From: Mesorhizobium sp.
Lineage (GTDB): Bacteria; Pseudomonadota; Alphaproteobacteria; Rhizobiales; Rhizobiaceae
Direction of reading: 5' to 3'
Assembly: GCF_023954305.1 (NCBI RefSeq)
Contig: NZ_JAMLIG010000002.1
Span: 248,001 to 312,000 of the forward strand
Length of the DNA: 64,000 nucleotides
The translations under genes and the position numbers were made by a program. The notes below the pieces were generated by a model that ran no database searches, was not told the origin of the DNA, and worked only from the letters and a program-made list of their open reading frames with translations. This document shows positions 18,544-30,024 of the stretch, piece by piece. Each line of letters opens with the position of its first letter. Positions within the stretch are counted from its first letter, which is position 1.

Positions 18544-19173
18544 GTGCCGACCATAGAGAGCCTGTTCAACGCCTTCGTCACGGTGCTGGTCACCATCGAT
18601 CCGCCCGGGCTGGCGCCGCTGTTTCTGGCGCTGACGCGCGGCATGAACCGGTCCGAGCGGGCCCAGGTGGCGCTGCGTGCCTCGGTCATCGGCTTCGCGG
18701 TCCTGGCGCTGTTCGCCGTCGCCGGCGCCTCGATCCTGGCGATGTTCGGCATAACCTTGCCGGCCTTCCGCGTCGCGGGCGGATTGCTCTTGTTCTACAT
18801 CGCCTTCGAGATGATCTTCGAGCGCCGCAACGACCGCAAGGAGAAGAGCGCCGACGTCGCCATCACCCGCGACCACATCCACAACATCGCTGCCTTTCCG
18901 CTGGCGATCCCGCTGATCGCCGGCCCGGGTGCGATCTCGGCGACCGTGCTGCTGTCCGGCTCGTACCCGACGCTCTACGGCCAGCTCGCGCTCCTGCTCA
19001 TACTGCTCGCCGGCATCCTGCTGACCTGGCTGGTGTTCTTCCTCGCCGAGCGGGTCGACCGCTTTCTCGGCCAGACCGGCCGCTCGATCCTGACGCGTCT
19101 CCTCGGCGTCATCCTCGCCGCGCTCGCGGTACAGTTCGTCGCCGACGGGATCAGGGAACTGGTGGCGGTGTGA
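18544..19173 (+). CDS. MarC family integral membrane protein
   Basis: A 209-residue membrane protein with about six transmembrane helices. The family motifs VTIDPPGLAPLFLALT near the N-terminus and the central FPLAIPLIAGPGAISATVLL are present. The start is GTG at 18544, after a GGGGGAG ribosome site. The family was first linked to multiple antibiotic resistance but that role was not upheld; the transported substrate is unknown. It is divergent from gyrA and convergent with the next gene. Confidence 0.92.
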   Translation: MPTIESLFNAFVTVLVTIDPPGLAPLFLALTRGMNRSERAQVALRASVIGFAVLALFAVAGASILAMFGITLPAFRVAGGLLLFYIAFEMIFERRNDRKEKSADVAITRDHIHNIAAFPLAIPLIAGPGAISATVLLSGSYPTLYGQLALLLILLAGILLTWLVFFLAERVDRFLGQTGRSILTRLLGVILAALAVQFVADGIRELVAV

Positions 19174-19189
19174 ACGGATCCGATCCGCG

Positions 19190-19693
19190 TCAGCTAGCGG
19201 CCTTCACCGGCACCATCAGCCGCACCGCCTCCGGGTGGGCGAAGTCGGCATGCAGCGGATACTCCTCGCGGTGCTGCCATTGCGAACGATCGCGCGACAG
19301 CTCCTCCGCGCGGATCCAGTCCAGCATCCCGGCATAACGCTCCAGCACTTCGCCGTCGGCGCGGTGATGGTTGGCGACCGCATAATCCGACGCGGCGACC
19401 GCGAATTCCTCGAGCCCCGCGGGAGCCGCCTCATCCTCCGCCAGCCGGGCGCCGGCAATGCACCTCACCTCGTCGCCCTGCCCGGGAAGCGTCAGGACAA
19501 CGAGCGGGCCTGACGCAAAGGCCTGTTCCTCGACGACGCGCTCGCGCAGCCGCGTGAGCGCCTCGGCGAGCCCGCCGGCGACCGCCTCGGCATGACTGCC
19601 CTGCCAGACGATCCCCGCAAGGCGAGCATCCTCGCGCCGTTCGAGCGCGAAGCCGTCGAGCCTGAGAGCCCCGCCTTCGCACCAGCGGCACAT
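19190..19693 (-). CDS. Possible GyrI-like effector-binding domain protein
   Basis: A 167-residue cytoplasmic protein. The C-terminal half has FAVAASDYAVANHHR, a helix with YAGMLDWIRAEEL, and a terminal HPEAVRLMVPV strand, which resembles the GyrI-like/AraC effector-binding (SOUL-like) layout. There is no HTH. The match is by pattern only. It begins 19 bases after ssb on the same strand with AAGGAACG upstream of the ATG, so it may be co-transcribed with ssb. Confidence 0.45.
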   Translation of the reverse strand: MCRWCEGGALRLDGFALERREDARLAGIVWQGSHAEAVAGGLAEALTRLRERVVEEQAFASGPLVVLTLPGQGDEVRCIAGARLAEDEAAPAGLEEFAVAASDYAVANHHRADGEVLERYAGMLDWIRAEELSRDRSQWQHREEYPLHADFAHPEAVRLMVPVKAAS

Positions 19694-19712
19694 CGTTCCT
19701 TAGCCTGCCCGA

Positions 19713-20216
19713 TCAGAACGGAATGTCGTCGTCGAGATCGCGCGAGGCGCCGCGTCCGCCGCCACTGCCGCCGCGCGAGCCGTAGTCTGCCGGGCCGGAC
19801 TGGCCGAAATCCGAGCCTCCAGAGCGCGGCGCCCGATCATAGGACTGGCCGCCCTCGCCCTGGCCGCGCGCGTCGAGCATCTGCAGCTCGCCGCGGAATT
19901 TCTGCAGCACGACTTCGGTCGTGTAGCGGTCCTGGCCCTGCTGGTCGGTCCATTTCCGGGTCTGCAGCTGGCCCTCGACATAGACCTTCATGCCCTTCTT
20001 CAGATACTGCTCGGCGACCTTGGCCAGCTGATCGTTGAAGATCACGACGTTGTGCCACTCGGTCTTTTCCTTCCGCTCACCGGAATTCTTGTCGCGCCAG
20101 CTCTCCGACGTGGCGATGCGGATATTGACGACCGGATCGCCCGAGTTCAGCCGGCGAATTTCCGGGTCGGCTCCCAGATTGCCCACCAAAATCACCTTGT
20201 TCACGCTACCCGCCAT
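19713..20216 (-). CDS. ssb: Single-stranded DNA-binding protein
   Basis: A 167-residue SSB. The OB-fold (about 1-115) begins MAGSVNKVILVGNLGADPE and includes ESWRDKNSGERKEKTEWHNVVIF. A Gly/Ser/Arg-rich linker leads to the acidic tail DLDDDIPF, which recruits repair and replication partners. Length is typical. A GTTC-N7-GTTC LexA box lies 97 bases upstream of the start. In many alphaproteobacteria ssb is directly beside uvrA; here about 5 kb separates them. Confidence 0.97.
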   Translation of the reverse strand: MAGSVNKVILVGNLGADPEIRRLNSGDPVVNIRIATSESWRDKNSGERKEKTEWHNVVIFNDQLAKVAEQYLKKGMKVYVEGQLQTRKWTDQQGQDRYTTEVVLQKFRGELQMLDARGQGEGGQSYDRAPRSGGSDFGQSGPADYGSRGGSGGGRGASRDLDDDIPF

Positions 20217-20312
20217 GACACCGCTCCGCGCTCGTCCGAAACATCCCCCACTCCGTAAGGGCTGCCGGGCACGGATGCACGCGACCGGCCGAGCTTTCCC
20301 ACAGAGAATGTC

Positions 20313-20327
20313 GTTCTATTTTTGTTC
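20313..20327. promoter_or_regulatory. LexA (SOS) box upstream of ssb
   Basis: GTTC-TATTTTT-GTTC, followed by T, matches the alphaproteobacterial LexA operator GTTC-N7-GTTC with an AT-rich centre. It lies in the 172-base gap before ssb. In related genomes the box in this place controls uvrA and/or ssb. Confidence 0.75.
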
Positions 20328-20388
20328 TAGCGTCCCCGCCATGTCGAGTCAACGGCGCCGCGCGGTGCCGCGCGGCGCCGCGCCGGCC

Positions 20389-21255
20389 TCATCCGTGGCG
20401 ATCGCCGCCGCGCGCCGTCGCGCGGGCGAGTTTCTGCTGCATCTCCTCGATCTGGGGGGCGCTCAGCGTGCGGTCCGAAAGGCCCGCCAGCGATGTCGAG
20501 GCCTGCATCAGATTGTCGGCCGATCCGTTCGCGGTGTTGTGCTGCAGGCCGAGATAGTGGCCGAGTTCATGCGCGAGCACCTCCGCCATGTCGTCATTGT
20601 TCATCGCCACCTCGGCGCCCGAGGAGGAGACATAGCCCGCCGCTGCCATGACCGTGCGTCCGAAATGCAGGAACTTCGCGACGCCCAGCACGCCGTCCTT
20701 CTCGAACTGGTTGACGATCATGACGTCGACCTCGTGCGGCAACCGCCATTCGGCCGGAAAGCGGAACTGGTCGGTCAGCGACAGGTTGAACTTGGCGTTC
20801 GACGTCCGCGTCACGATGCGCGCCACGTCCAGCCGCAGCAGCGCGCGCTGCGCGGCGAAAAATTGGTTGATCATCGCGACGATCGCCTCGACCCGCGTGC
20901 CCATGTTCTGTGCCGTCCAGTCGCCGGGAAAATCCCCACCCTCGGTGCGGATGACGTTGACGTTCAGCCTGAGCGTGAACGGCGAGATCCGGACCGCGCG
21001 TACATTGTTGCGGAATCCCGTCTCGCCGCCGGCCGAACGGTTGCCGAGATCGGCAACCTCGGCGGGTCCGCGCAGATAGTGCACGTCGCCGTCCCAGTCC
21101 CGCCGTGTGTAGAGCAGGATCGCTTCGGCCGCCCCCGTCATCCGCAGCGAACTGGGGTTCTTGCCGATGGAGAAATCCTGGAGATCGGCGATGCTCTGGC
21201 CGACCGTCATCGAACGGTCTCGGAAATTGGTATCCTGGAAAAGAGTGATGGTCAT
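20389..21255 (-). CDS. Metzincin-type metalloprotease with crystallin-like N-terminal domain
   Basis: A 288-residue protein. The first 70 residues (MTITLFQDTNFRDRSMTVG, then LQDFSIGKNPSSLRM) resemble a beta/gamma-crystallin-like Greek-key domain. The second part has HELGHYLGLQH at 229-239, the HExxHxxGxxH zinc motif, with the likely Met-turn at Met250 in DNLMQAS. No signal peptide is visible, though the crystallin-like part may serve for binding or calcium. The ATG at 21255 starts the crystallin-like domain; GGAG lies 11 bases upstream. Substrate is unknown. It stands between ssb and uvrA in an accessory stretch. Confidence 0.75.
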   Translation of the reverse strand: MTITLFQDTNFRDRSMTVGQSIADLQDFSIGKNPSSLRMTGAAEAILLYTRRDWDGDVHYLRGPAEVADLGNRSAGGETGFRNNVRAVRISPFTLRLNVNVIRTEGGDFPGDWTAQNMGTRVEAIVAMINQFFAAQRALLRLDVARIVTRTSNAKFNLSLTDQFRFPAEWRLPHEVDVMIVNQFEKDGVLGVAKFLHFGRTVMAAAGYVSSSGAEVAMNNDDMAEVLAHELGHYLGLQHNTANGSADNLMQASTSLAGLSDRTLSAPQIEEMQQKLARATARGGDRHG

Positions 21256-21459
21256 GGTCTTCTGAGCTCCGGAAAGGGTGCCCCGTTGTCGACGTCTATC
21301 CAATCGCAATGCTTTTGCGCCGGTCATAGAGCGGCCGGACAGACGAGACTGTGGCCCGTTTCACGCGTGCGACGGAAGGTTGCACACCGGCGGCGCGGGT
21401 GCGCGCGGCTCGCCCGGCCGAGGGTGGCGTTCCGGTCTCGAAGCGGCTAGGATAATTAC

Positions 21460-21711
21460 ATGTCACGACGTATCGCGCTCGCCGCCCTCCTCGCAATCTT
21501 GGCCATCGAATCCGCCGGTGCCGGCGAGGCTAAGAAGGATGCCGTCCTGCCGGGCGTCGACGGTTCCTATTCCATCGTCACCCCGGCCGCCGAGCCCGAC
21601 GAGCCGCCGGCCGATGCGTCGGGCACGACGAAATTCGGCAAATGGGAACTCACCGTCTCCGGCTATGTCTGGGTTCAGGTCGGATCCGGCAGCAACGGCG
21701 ACGGACGCTAG
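21460..21711 (+). CDS. Small exported protein of unknown function
   Basis: An 83-residue protein with signal peptide MSRRIALAALLAILAIESAG and predicted cleavage near GAG-E. The mature part is acidic and Pro-rich (AAEPDEPPADAS) and then ends in a short beta-like motif, FGKWELTVSGYVWVQVG. No known domain is recognised. It is convergent with the opgC-like gene 9 bases away. Confidence 0.6.
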   Translation: MSRRIALAALLAILAIESAGAGEAKKDAVLPGVDGSYSIVTPAAEPDEPPADASGTTKFGKWELTVSGYVWVQVGSGSNGDGR

Positions 21712-21720
21712 CCGCTACGT

Positions 21721-22869
21721 TCAGGCAGGAACAGGCTGCGCCTTCACGTGCCCGCCAGCCTTCTCCTTGGGCTTCTTCGCAGCGGCCGTCCGCATCGTGC
21801 CCGCCTTCCATTCGAGGAAATAGGCGACAGCGAACTGGATCGCGATGCCGGTCGCGATCAGCAGCGTGTCGAAGCCGAGACCGGGCTGATCCAGATGGCG
21901 CAGCACCTGCGCGACCATCGCACACAGTGTGCCGGTGACGAAGGCCGGCAGCGAATGCTTGCCTAAGATCGCCAGCGGATGGTCGGGCGACAGCCGCGCA
22001 AGGTTGGAGACCGTCGGCCAGCGCGCGACCAGATAGGCGAGCGCCAGAACGTCGAGCAGGCGGAACAGCGACAGGTAGGTTTTGTTGAACCCGCCAAGCA
22101 CTTCCGGCAGGCCGAACCACGACACCTCTCCCCAGAATGGGCTGCGGATCATGAGGAAGGCGGCGAGGAGATAGGCGACCGCCAGCCGGGTCCAGATCGG
22201 ACGTTGCGGCAGCGATCCGCCGGCGCTGACATGCATCGTGCCGGCGACGCCGATGACGTAGAGAAACTGCCAGGACAGCGGATTGAGAAACCACACCCCC
22301 GGCAATGGATAATTTGCGGGCGCGATCTGGTAGAGACCGGCCGCGAGCCACAGCGCGCCCGAGCCGGCGAGGGTCGCGGCCATGTTGCGCTTGAGCAGCC
22401 AGAGGATCGCCGGCGTCGCCGCGAGCAGCGCCATGTAGAGGGGGAGAATATTGTTGTAGCCGAGCTGATGGCTGAGCGTCGCGATCCCGACGATCGTGCG
22501 CGCCGGGTCGTCGATCAACGGGCCGATATTGATCATCGTCAGCAGGTCGGACCGCAGCCCGAACACCGCGGCGCCGCAGAAGATGGCAAGCGTCGCCACG
22601 GTCGTCATGATGTGCGTGTAGAACAGCACCCAGGCGCGACGCCAGATCGCCAGCATTGCCCTGATCCACTGCCCGTCCTTGGTCTTCGCACCATAGGCGA
22701 GGCCGACCGCGAGTCCCGAGATTAGCACGAAGACTTCCGCCGCATCGGAGAAGCCGTAATTCTTGAGCGTGAGCGTCTCGTAGACGTTGCCGGGTACGTG
22801 GTTGATGAAGATCATCAGCAGCACGATGGCCCTGATAACGTCGATTCGGGTGTCTCGCTCCGCGCGCAT
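21721..22869 (-). CDS. opgC: OpgC-family membrane protein
   Basis: A 382-residue protein with about ten transmembrane helices. The start region RDTRIDVIRAIVLLMIFINH and the GFSDAAEVFVLISGLAVGLAYG motif define the OpgC family, which attaches succinyl groups to osmoregulated periplasmic glucans at the inner membrane. The C-terminus is a Lys-rich cytoplasmic tail. ATG 22869 is chosen because homologues begin just before RDTRID; the frame is open to a GTG at 22962. No opgG or opgH gene is nearby. Confidence 0.85.
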   Translation of the reverse strand: MRAERDTRIDVIRAIVLLMIFINHVPGNVYETLTLKNYGFSDAAEVFVLISGLAVGLAYGAKTKDGQWIRAMLAIWRRAWVLFYTHIMTTVATLAIFCGAAVFGLRSDLLTMINIGPLIDDPARTIVGIATLSHQLGYNNILPLYMALLAATPAILWLLKRNMAATLAGSGALWLAAGLYQIAPANYPLPGVWFLNPLSWQFLYVIGVAGTMHVSAGGSLPQRPIWTRLAVAYLLAAFLMIRSPFWGEVSWFGLPEVLGGFNKTYLSLFRLLDVLALAYLVARWPTVSNLARLSPDHPLAILGKHSLPAFVTGTLCAMVAQVLRHLDQPGLGFDTLLIATGIAIQFAVAYFLEWKAGTMRTAAAKKPKEKAGGHVKAQPVPA

Positions 22870-23052
22870 GCGTCTGATTCCCGGCCAGTTTTCGCTGCGG
22901 TTGGCGCGAGGCGCACCGTTCCGCTCATTGATCCCCACGGCCCCGGTCGGGCTTGTAGGCACGGCTGAACGGCGAAAAGCGGTGTCGGTTCGATCAACTC
23001 TCGTTTAAAGCGATAACAATGAGGGGCCGGATCGATTTGGGCGGAGCGCGCG

Positions 23053-23742
23053 ATGCGGGACGAGGGAACGAATTCGCCGCTGCGGCATGACCGCGGCTAT
23101 GTCTATAGGCTCTACGAGCCGCGGGACCCTCCCGAGCGGACGATCGTGGGGTTGCACGGGTCGGGCGCCGACGAGACCGCGATCCTGCCGCTGGCGCGCA
23201 TGCTGGACCCCCGCGCGCGCATCGTGGCGCCGCGCGGCCGCATCATGCAGAACGGCGAGCGCCGCTGGTACCGCAAGCTGAGCCCGATCAGCTTCGACCA
23301 GTCGAGCGTCCGCTTCGAGGCCGAGGCGTTCGCCACCTTCCTCGGCGGGCTTTTCCGCGACGGCGTCGTGGATCCGGAGCGCACCCTGTTCCTCGGCTAT
23401 TCGAACGGCGCCAATCTGGTCGCCGCGACAATGCTGCTTCATCCCGGCGCGATCCGTCAGGCGGTGCTGATGCGCGCGATGCCGGTGCTCGAAGCGCCGC
23501 CTAAGACCGACCTCGCCTCCGCCCGTGCGCTGATCCTCTCCGGCGCCGCCGATGAGACCTACGGCGCCTACGGCGCGATGCTGGCCGAGCTCCTGAAGCG
23601 CAATGGCGCGGTGGTGGCCAGCGACACGCTCGACTCCGGCCACGAATGCGGCGACGGCGACATCGCCTACGCCCGGAACTGGCTGGACTCGGTGGCCGGC
23701 GGCGTGCCGGCCACGGCGGATGCGGGGGGAACGAGAGGGTAG
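23053..23742 (+). CDS. Alpha/beta hydrolase, phospholipase/carboxylesterase type
   Basis: A 229-residue esterase. The oxyanion segment IVGLHGSGADE, the nucleophile elbow GYSNGAN, the acid in SGAADETYG, and the His in DSGHECGDGD form the catalytic set of the carboxylesterase/YpfH-like group. No signal peptide. GGCGGAG precedes the ATG. Substrates are probably short acyl esters or glycerophospholipids; specificity is not readable. It stands alone between the divergent opgC gene and a broken gene. Confidence 0.88.
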   Translation: MRDEGTNSPLRHDRGYVYRLYEPRDPPERTIVGLHGSGADETAILPLARMLDPRARIVAPRGRIMQNGERRWYRKLSPISFDQSSVRFEAEAFATFLGGLFRDGVVDPERTLFLGYSNGANLVAATMLLHPGAIRQAVLMRAMPVLEAPPKTDLASARALILSGAADETYGAYGAMLAELLKRNGAVVASDTLDSGHECGDGDIAYARNWLDSVAGGVPATADAGGTRG

Positions 23743-23857
23743 GTCGCGCTTCCTCGCAACCTGCGGCAAATTCCATGAGAGCTGTTTGCAGAGGCGCCGG
23801 ATTGCCACGACGAGGCATCGGTGACGAGCTGCGTCCTCCGCCCCGAGGCAATCCCGC

Positions 23858-24619
23858 CTAGGCGCTGCCGTCGCGCGCACCAGCCGGCAATCCCGCTGGC
23901 GCACCGGCCGTTCGCGACAGCACGTGTTCCAGCCAGACGACCGTGAACAGCGGCGCGACGCCATGCAGCCAGAACTGTACCAGCATCGCTTCCTCGTCCG
24001 GTTTCAGTTCAGCTTCTGCCAAGGCCACCCGCTGCTCCTCGATCCCCTCGCGGAATGCCGCCAGGTCGCCGTTCAACTCTTCGAGCAGCGCGTCGGCGGA
24101 TGCGGCATCGAAAGGCAGCATTCCGCCCGCCATCACGTACTGGCCGGGCAGTTCCACGATCCGCGCGGCGATCCTCTGTCCGGGCTGGAGAACGCGCGTC
24201 GCGGTTCGTTCCGAGACGCGGACCGGTTCGCCGCCGAGGATGAGGTCCTGCGCGACGAAGGATTCGCCGGCGACCACCGACTGGACTTCGTAGGCGCTCA
24301 TCAAGGAGTCCCGCAGCGCCGTCATGTAGCGCTTGTTGGTGGGTGATTCCTTCCAGCCCCGGCGTTTCAGGTAGTCCTCGACGATATTCTCGCCGTCTTC
24401 GTCCTCGCCATCATATCGCGTGAGAAGATCCTCGAACGCGCAGCCCCACAGCTTCGAGGCTCAATCGTCTCCGACGATCTCGTAGAGTTTCTCTTCGTCG
24501 ATGTCCCACGCCTCGCAGGCATCTCCCAGATGCTCGTCGAGGACGTCGGAGAACCGGTCCTGCCATTCCGCCCGGCCGGCCCATTTGATCAGACCCGTAA
24601 GCGTCTCGCTGCGCGACAT
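23858..24619 (-). pseudogene. Conserved hypothetical gene broken by an in-frame TGA
   Basis: Both halves lie in the same frame. GGAGG precedes ATG 24619, and the first part ends LYEIVGDD followed by TGA at 24461-24463. Translation resumes without a frame change as ASKLWGCAFEDLLTRYD, DYLKRRGWKES, MTALRDSLMSAYEV, GGEPVRVSERTATRVL and GGMLPFDAASAD. I recall a conserved uncharacterised family of about 250 residues with WA..LWGCAFEDFLTR at this place, so TGA probably replaced a Trp TGG. The second half could be re-initiated at ATG 24325. The function of the family is unknown to me. Confidence 0.7.
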
Positions 24620-24700
24620 GTCGAAGACCTCCGGTTGCGAGCGATGTGCGGCAATCCGATCACCGTCGCGTAAATTTCTATGCCGCTCCGGACAACGACG

Positions 24701-24736
24701 AAAGCCCCGCCGCAACTCAATGCGGTCGGGGCCTTT
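24701..24736. terminator. Terminator-like hairpin in the uvrA upstream region
   Basis: A long stem GCCCCG-CCGCA / TGCGG-T-CGGGGC with 6-base loop ACTCAA is flanked by AAA and TTT on both sides. No gene ends here on either strand. A second hairpin follows at 24759-24780. Confidence 0.5.
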
Positions 24737-25188
24737 GTTCGTGAGCCATCTGCTCACCGGCCGGTTTTGAGGGACCGGCCCTGTTTCGGATGCCGAGATG
24801 GCAACAGCCATCGATCCGACTGCCGTCTCTGATTGTAGGTCGGCGGCAATGCGTGGTTCGGCGGATTTTAACCCGCGCCTGCGCCTGCCGTGGCCCCGTC
24901 TGCTATGAGCGGGGCCTCAGGGGACAGTCCGGTGGAGTCATGCCTCCCTCCTCTGTTCCGTTTCGCGTCGTCGGGGAAATGCTCTGATCCGGTGTCTGCG
25001 GCGTCTCGCAGTCTGCCCATCGGCCCGGAGAGCGCCTCACGCTCGTCATTCCCGACTGAGATAATCTGCCTCCATAGGCCCCTCGGGTCAAACATTTCCG
25101 GGCTTTCCGAACAAAATGTGATCGAATGTTACAGCCGGCCCGCAGGTCCGGTGCCGAAGCTCCTGACATCGTCTTGTCAGGAGGATGT

Positions 25189-25203
25189 GTTCACTCTCCG
25201 TTC
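25189..25203. promoter_or_regulatory. Candidate LexA box upstream of uvrA
   Basis: GTTC-ACTCTCC-GTTC has exact GTTC-N7-GTTC spacing, 138 bases before uvrA. The centre is less AT-rich than the ssb box, so this is the weaker of the two. Confidence 0.5.
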
Positions 25204-25341
25204 TTTTCGCTTGCCGCCTCCCCGTGCGCCCGCTAATCCTCCCCTGCCGGCGGGCCGTCGCTGGACCTTGCGGCAGAGATACCTACATGTGCGGCTGGCG
25301 GTCTCCGCCATCCCCTATCAGCACGAGGCTGCGGACCGGTC

Positions 25342-28265
<2,924 letters not shown>

Positions 28266-28266
<1 letters not shown>

Positions 28267-29141
28267 TGCGCGTTAGTCATCGTCTGAGGAGTTGGTGGGA
28301 GACGAGCAAGCGGCGCAAGGAGAAATGGCTTGCGAAGACGATGATCCGCCTAGCGGCGCTACCGGGTAAGATCCAACTGAGTGGTAAGCCACCGATCCGG
28401 GTGTTGGTAGACAATTCTGTTCTGCGTCACGGCATAAGTCATACGAATGAGTGGATATCGACAGGAACCAAACTATGGGGCGAGATACCAGAAGATACCG
28501 GCTACCTCGCGCGCGTTCCGGTTGACTACAACGAGCACAATAGCGGCATCTATGAAATCGAAGTGCCCTATTTTGCTCCGCTTGCTCATCTTGCGAGTTG
28601 CGGGCGCATGCAGATGTTCACTTCCGTCGAGCTTCAATACGAGCGGTGGCGCCAACGTGGCTATTCACCCGATCTTTTTGGTAAGAATGTATGGGACGAT
28701 GTCGATATCGAGCGGCTTCCCGATCTACCGCGATCTCGGCGGAATATATTCTTAACGATGGCATTTAACTCGAAAGGCGGAAGCTCAAAAGAGAGCCAGA
28801 TTGACCATCTTTTGGCCACAGCTGATAGTGAATTTCTAGATATATCCAAAAAATTGCCTCGAAAACACATACTGGACTTCTATCATCTATGGACTGCAAA
28901 GTATCACTTTTGCGATATGTTCCTCACAACTGATCTATCATTTCGCCGTGTATTTGAAAACAATATATCTATGAATCTTCGTAAGAATTTCGAGCCAGTT
29001 CGCATAGTCCGCCCCTCCGAACTAGCATCGCAGCTTCATCTGCATCGCGTGCCGCATCATTTCACAACGCCAATTGATAGTGACTCTTTCTACAAGCTGC
29101 GTCAGCCCAAAATAATGCGTGCCCATCCGCACGCAGGCTAG
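28266..29141 (+). CDS. Hypothetical protein with probable PIN-like domain
   Basis: A 291-residue protein in markedly AT-richer DNA than its neighbours, suggesting recent transfer. After a basic N-terminus, IRVLVDNSVL (about 44-53) resembles the first PIN strand with its metal Asp. Near the C-terminal end DFYHLWTAKYHFCDMFLTTD followed by VRIVRPSEL resembles the third and fourth PIN acidic positions and the last strand. A metal-dependent RNase-like role is therefore likely but inferred. The start overlaps the uvrA stop (TGATG), so translation may be coupled although the two genes are probably unrelated in function. Confidence 0.6.
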
Positions 29142-29156
29142 GACCCGTTTGCAGCA

Positions 29157-29285
29157 ACCGACCTCCATCGCCCGACCATCCTTCGCCTGCCAAACCCTTC
29201 GACTTCGCGTATGCGACCAGCACGCGGCCGAACGGGTCTTTGTGCACCAGCGTGACGCGATCACAGCATGTCCGAAACTCGCCGA
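29157..29285 (-). pseudogene. Decayed vapC (PIN toxin) fragment
   Basis: Two frames together match the C-terminal half of the intact VapC at 30025-30414. One frame reads GHAVIA and, further on, DGRAMEV; the other reads LVHKDPFGRVLVAYAKS. The intact copy has AHAVMAGEFRAVHKDPFDRVLAAQA and TDDRAMEVLG. The N-terminal half is missing and at least two frame changes separate the pieces. Confidence 0.65.
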
Positions 29286-29396
29286 GAGGTCACCAACGCA
29301 TGCGCAATCCACTCGGCTTCAGCGCACCCCACTTGGGTCGCATGCTGGGCCTGAGTGCTATTCCCCGTTCACCGTCCCGCGCATTCCGCATCCACC

Positions 29397-29425
29397 TTGC
29401 ATAACGACAAATCTGTAACTACACT
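29397..29425 (+). promoter_or_regulatory. Candidate brnTA promoter
   Basis: TTGCAT and TACACT are separated by exactly 17 bases, and the -10 element ends 5 bases before the brnT ATG. The message would be leaderless or nearly so. BrnT-BrnA complexes repress their own promoter in studied cases. Confidence 0.45.
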
Positions 29426-29430
29426 TTCGC

Positions 29431-29715
29431 ATGCGTTTCATCTGGAACGAAGCCAAGGCGGACGCGAATCTCCGCAAGCACGGCATCCGTTTCGAGGAAG
29501 CGGCGCGGGTCTTTGACGATCCGCTGCACCTCACCGAACAGGAACGCATCGAGGGCGGCGAATACCGCTGGCAGACGATTGGCCAGATATTCGGCATCAT
29601 CGTCATAGTCGTCGCTCACACGATCGAAGGGATCGGGGACGCCAATGAGACCATCCGCATCATCTCCGCCCGCCGCGCCACGCCACGCGAGAGAAAACGC
29701 TATGAAAACAGTTGA
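29431..29715 (+). CDS. brnT: BrnT family toxin
   Basis: A 94-residue RelE-fold ribonuclease toxin of a type II system. The BrnT pattern is clear: MRFIWNEAKADANLRKHGIR, FEEAARVFDDP, then ISARRATPRERKRYEN at the end. It cleaves RNA and halts translation when free of BrnA. The brnA start overlaps the end of this gene by 14 bases, giving coupled translation. Confidence 0.93.
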   Translation: MRFIWNEAKADANLRKHGIRFEEAARVFDDPLHLTEQERIEGGEYRWQTIGQIFGIIVIVVAHTIEGIGDANETIRIISARRATPRERKRYENS

Positions 29716-30016
29716 ACATCGCCGCGACACCCTGCCCGAACTGACGGACGAGCGCCGACGCGCGCTCGAAAAGCTCGCGGCGCAACCCGATGACGCGATC
29801 GACACCAACGACATCCCCGATCTCGCCGACGAACAGTGGGCCGGTGCGGTGCGCGGTCGCTTCTATCGTCCGATCAAGCAGCAGATCACCGCGCGCGTCG
29901 ATGCCGACGTGCTTGCCTGGCTCAAGGCCGATGGCCGTGGATACCAGACGCGCCTGAACACGATTTTACGCGGCGCGATGGAGCGGGAACTCGGCCGGAA
30001 GGGGCAACGGGGCTGA
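29702..30016 (+). CDS. brnA: BrnA family antitoxin
   Basis: A 104-residue antitoxin. The C-terminal ribbon-helix-helix part reads FYRPIKQQITARVDADVLAWLKADGRGYQTRLNTILRGAM in family order (quoted motif ends: YRPIKQQITARVD and GYQTRLNTILR). The N-terminus is the flexible toxin-binding region. It neutralises BrnT and represses the shared promoter. ATG 29702, overlapping brnT, matches the family start. Confidence 0.92.
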   Translation: MKTVEHRRDTLPELTDERRRALEKLAAQPDDAIDTNDIPDLADEQWAGAVRGRFYRPIKQQITARVDADVLAWLKADGRGYQTRLNTILRGAMERELGRKGQRG

Positions 30017-30024
30017 GAGGCGCC

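Larger units (their letters stand above)
24620..25341. other. Gene-free stretch upstream of uvrA
   Basis: About 720 bases without a credible gene. It holds two terminator-like hairpins at 24701-24736 and 24759-24780, and a LexA-box candidate at 25189-25203. Short open frames on both strands lack ribosome sites and similarity. The first hairpin (AAAGCCCCGCCGCA / TGCGGTCGGGGCCTTT, one bulge) and the second (GGCCGGT / ACCGGCC, then CTGTTTC) might end a small RNA. Confidence 0.6.

Noticed and set aside
24461..24463. TGA as selenocysteine codon
   Set aside because: No selenocysteine machinery or downstream stem-loop is visible and the context suggests a Trp codon.
24790..25170. Small open frames on both strands upstream of uvrA
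   Set aside because: No ribosome sites, odd composition and mutual overlap; no similarity seen.
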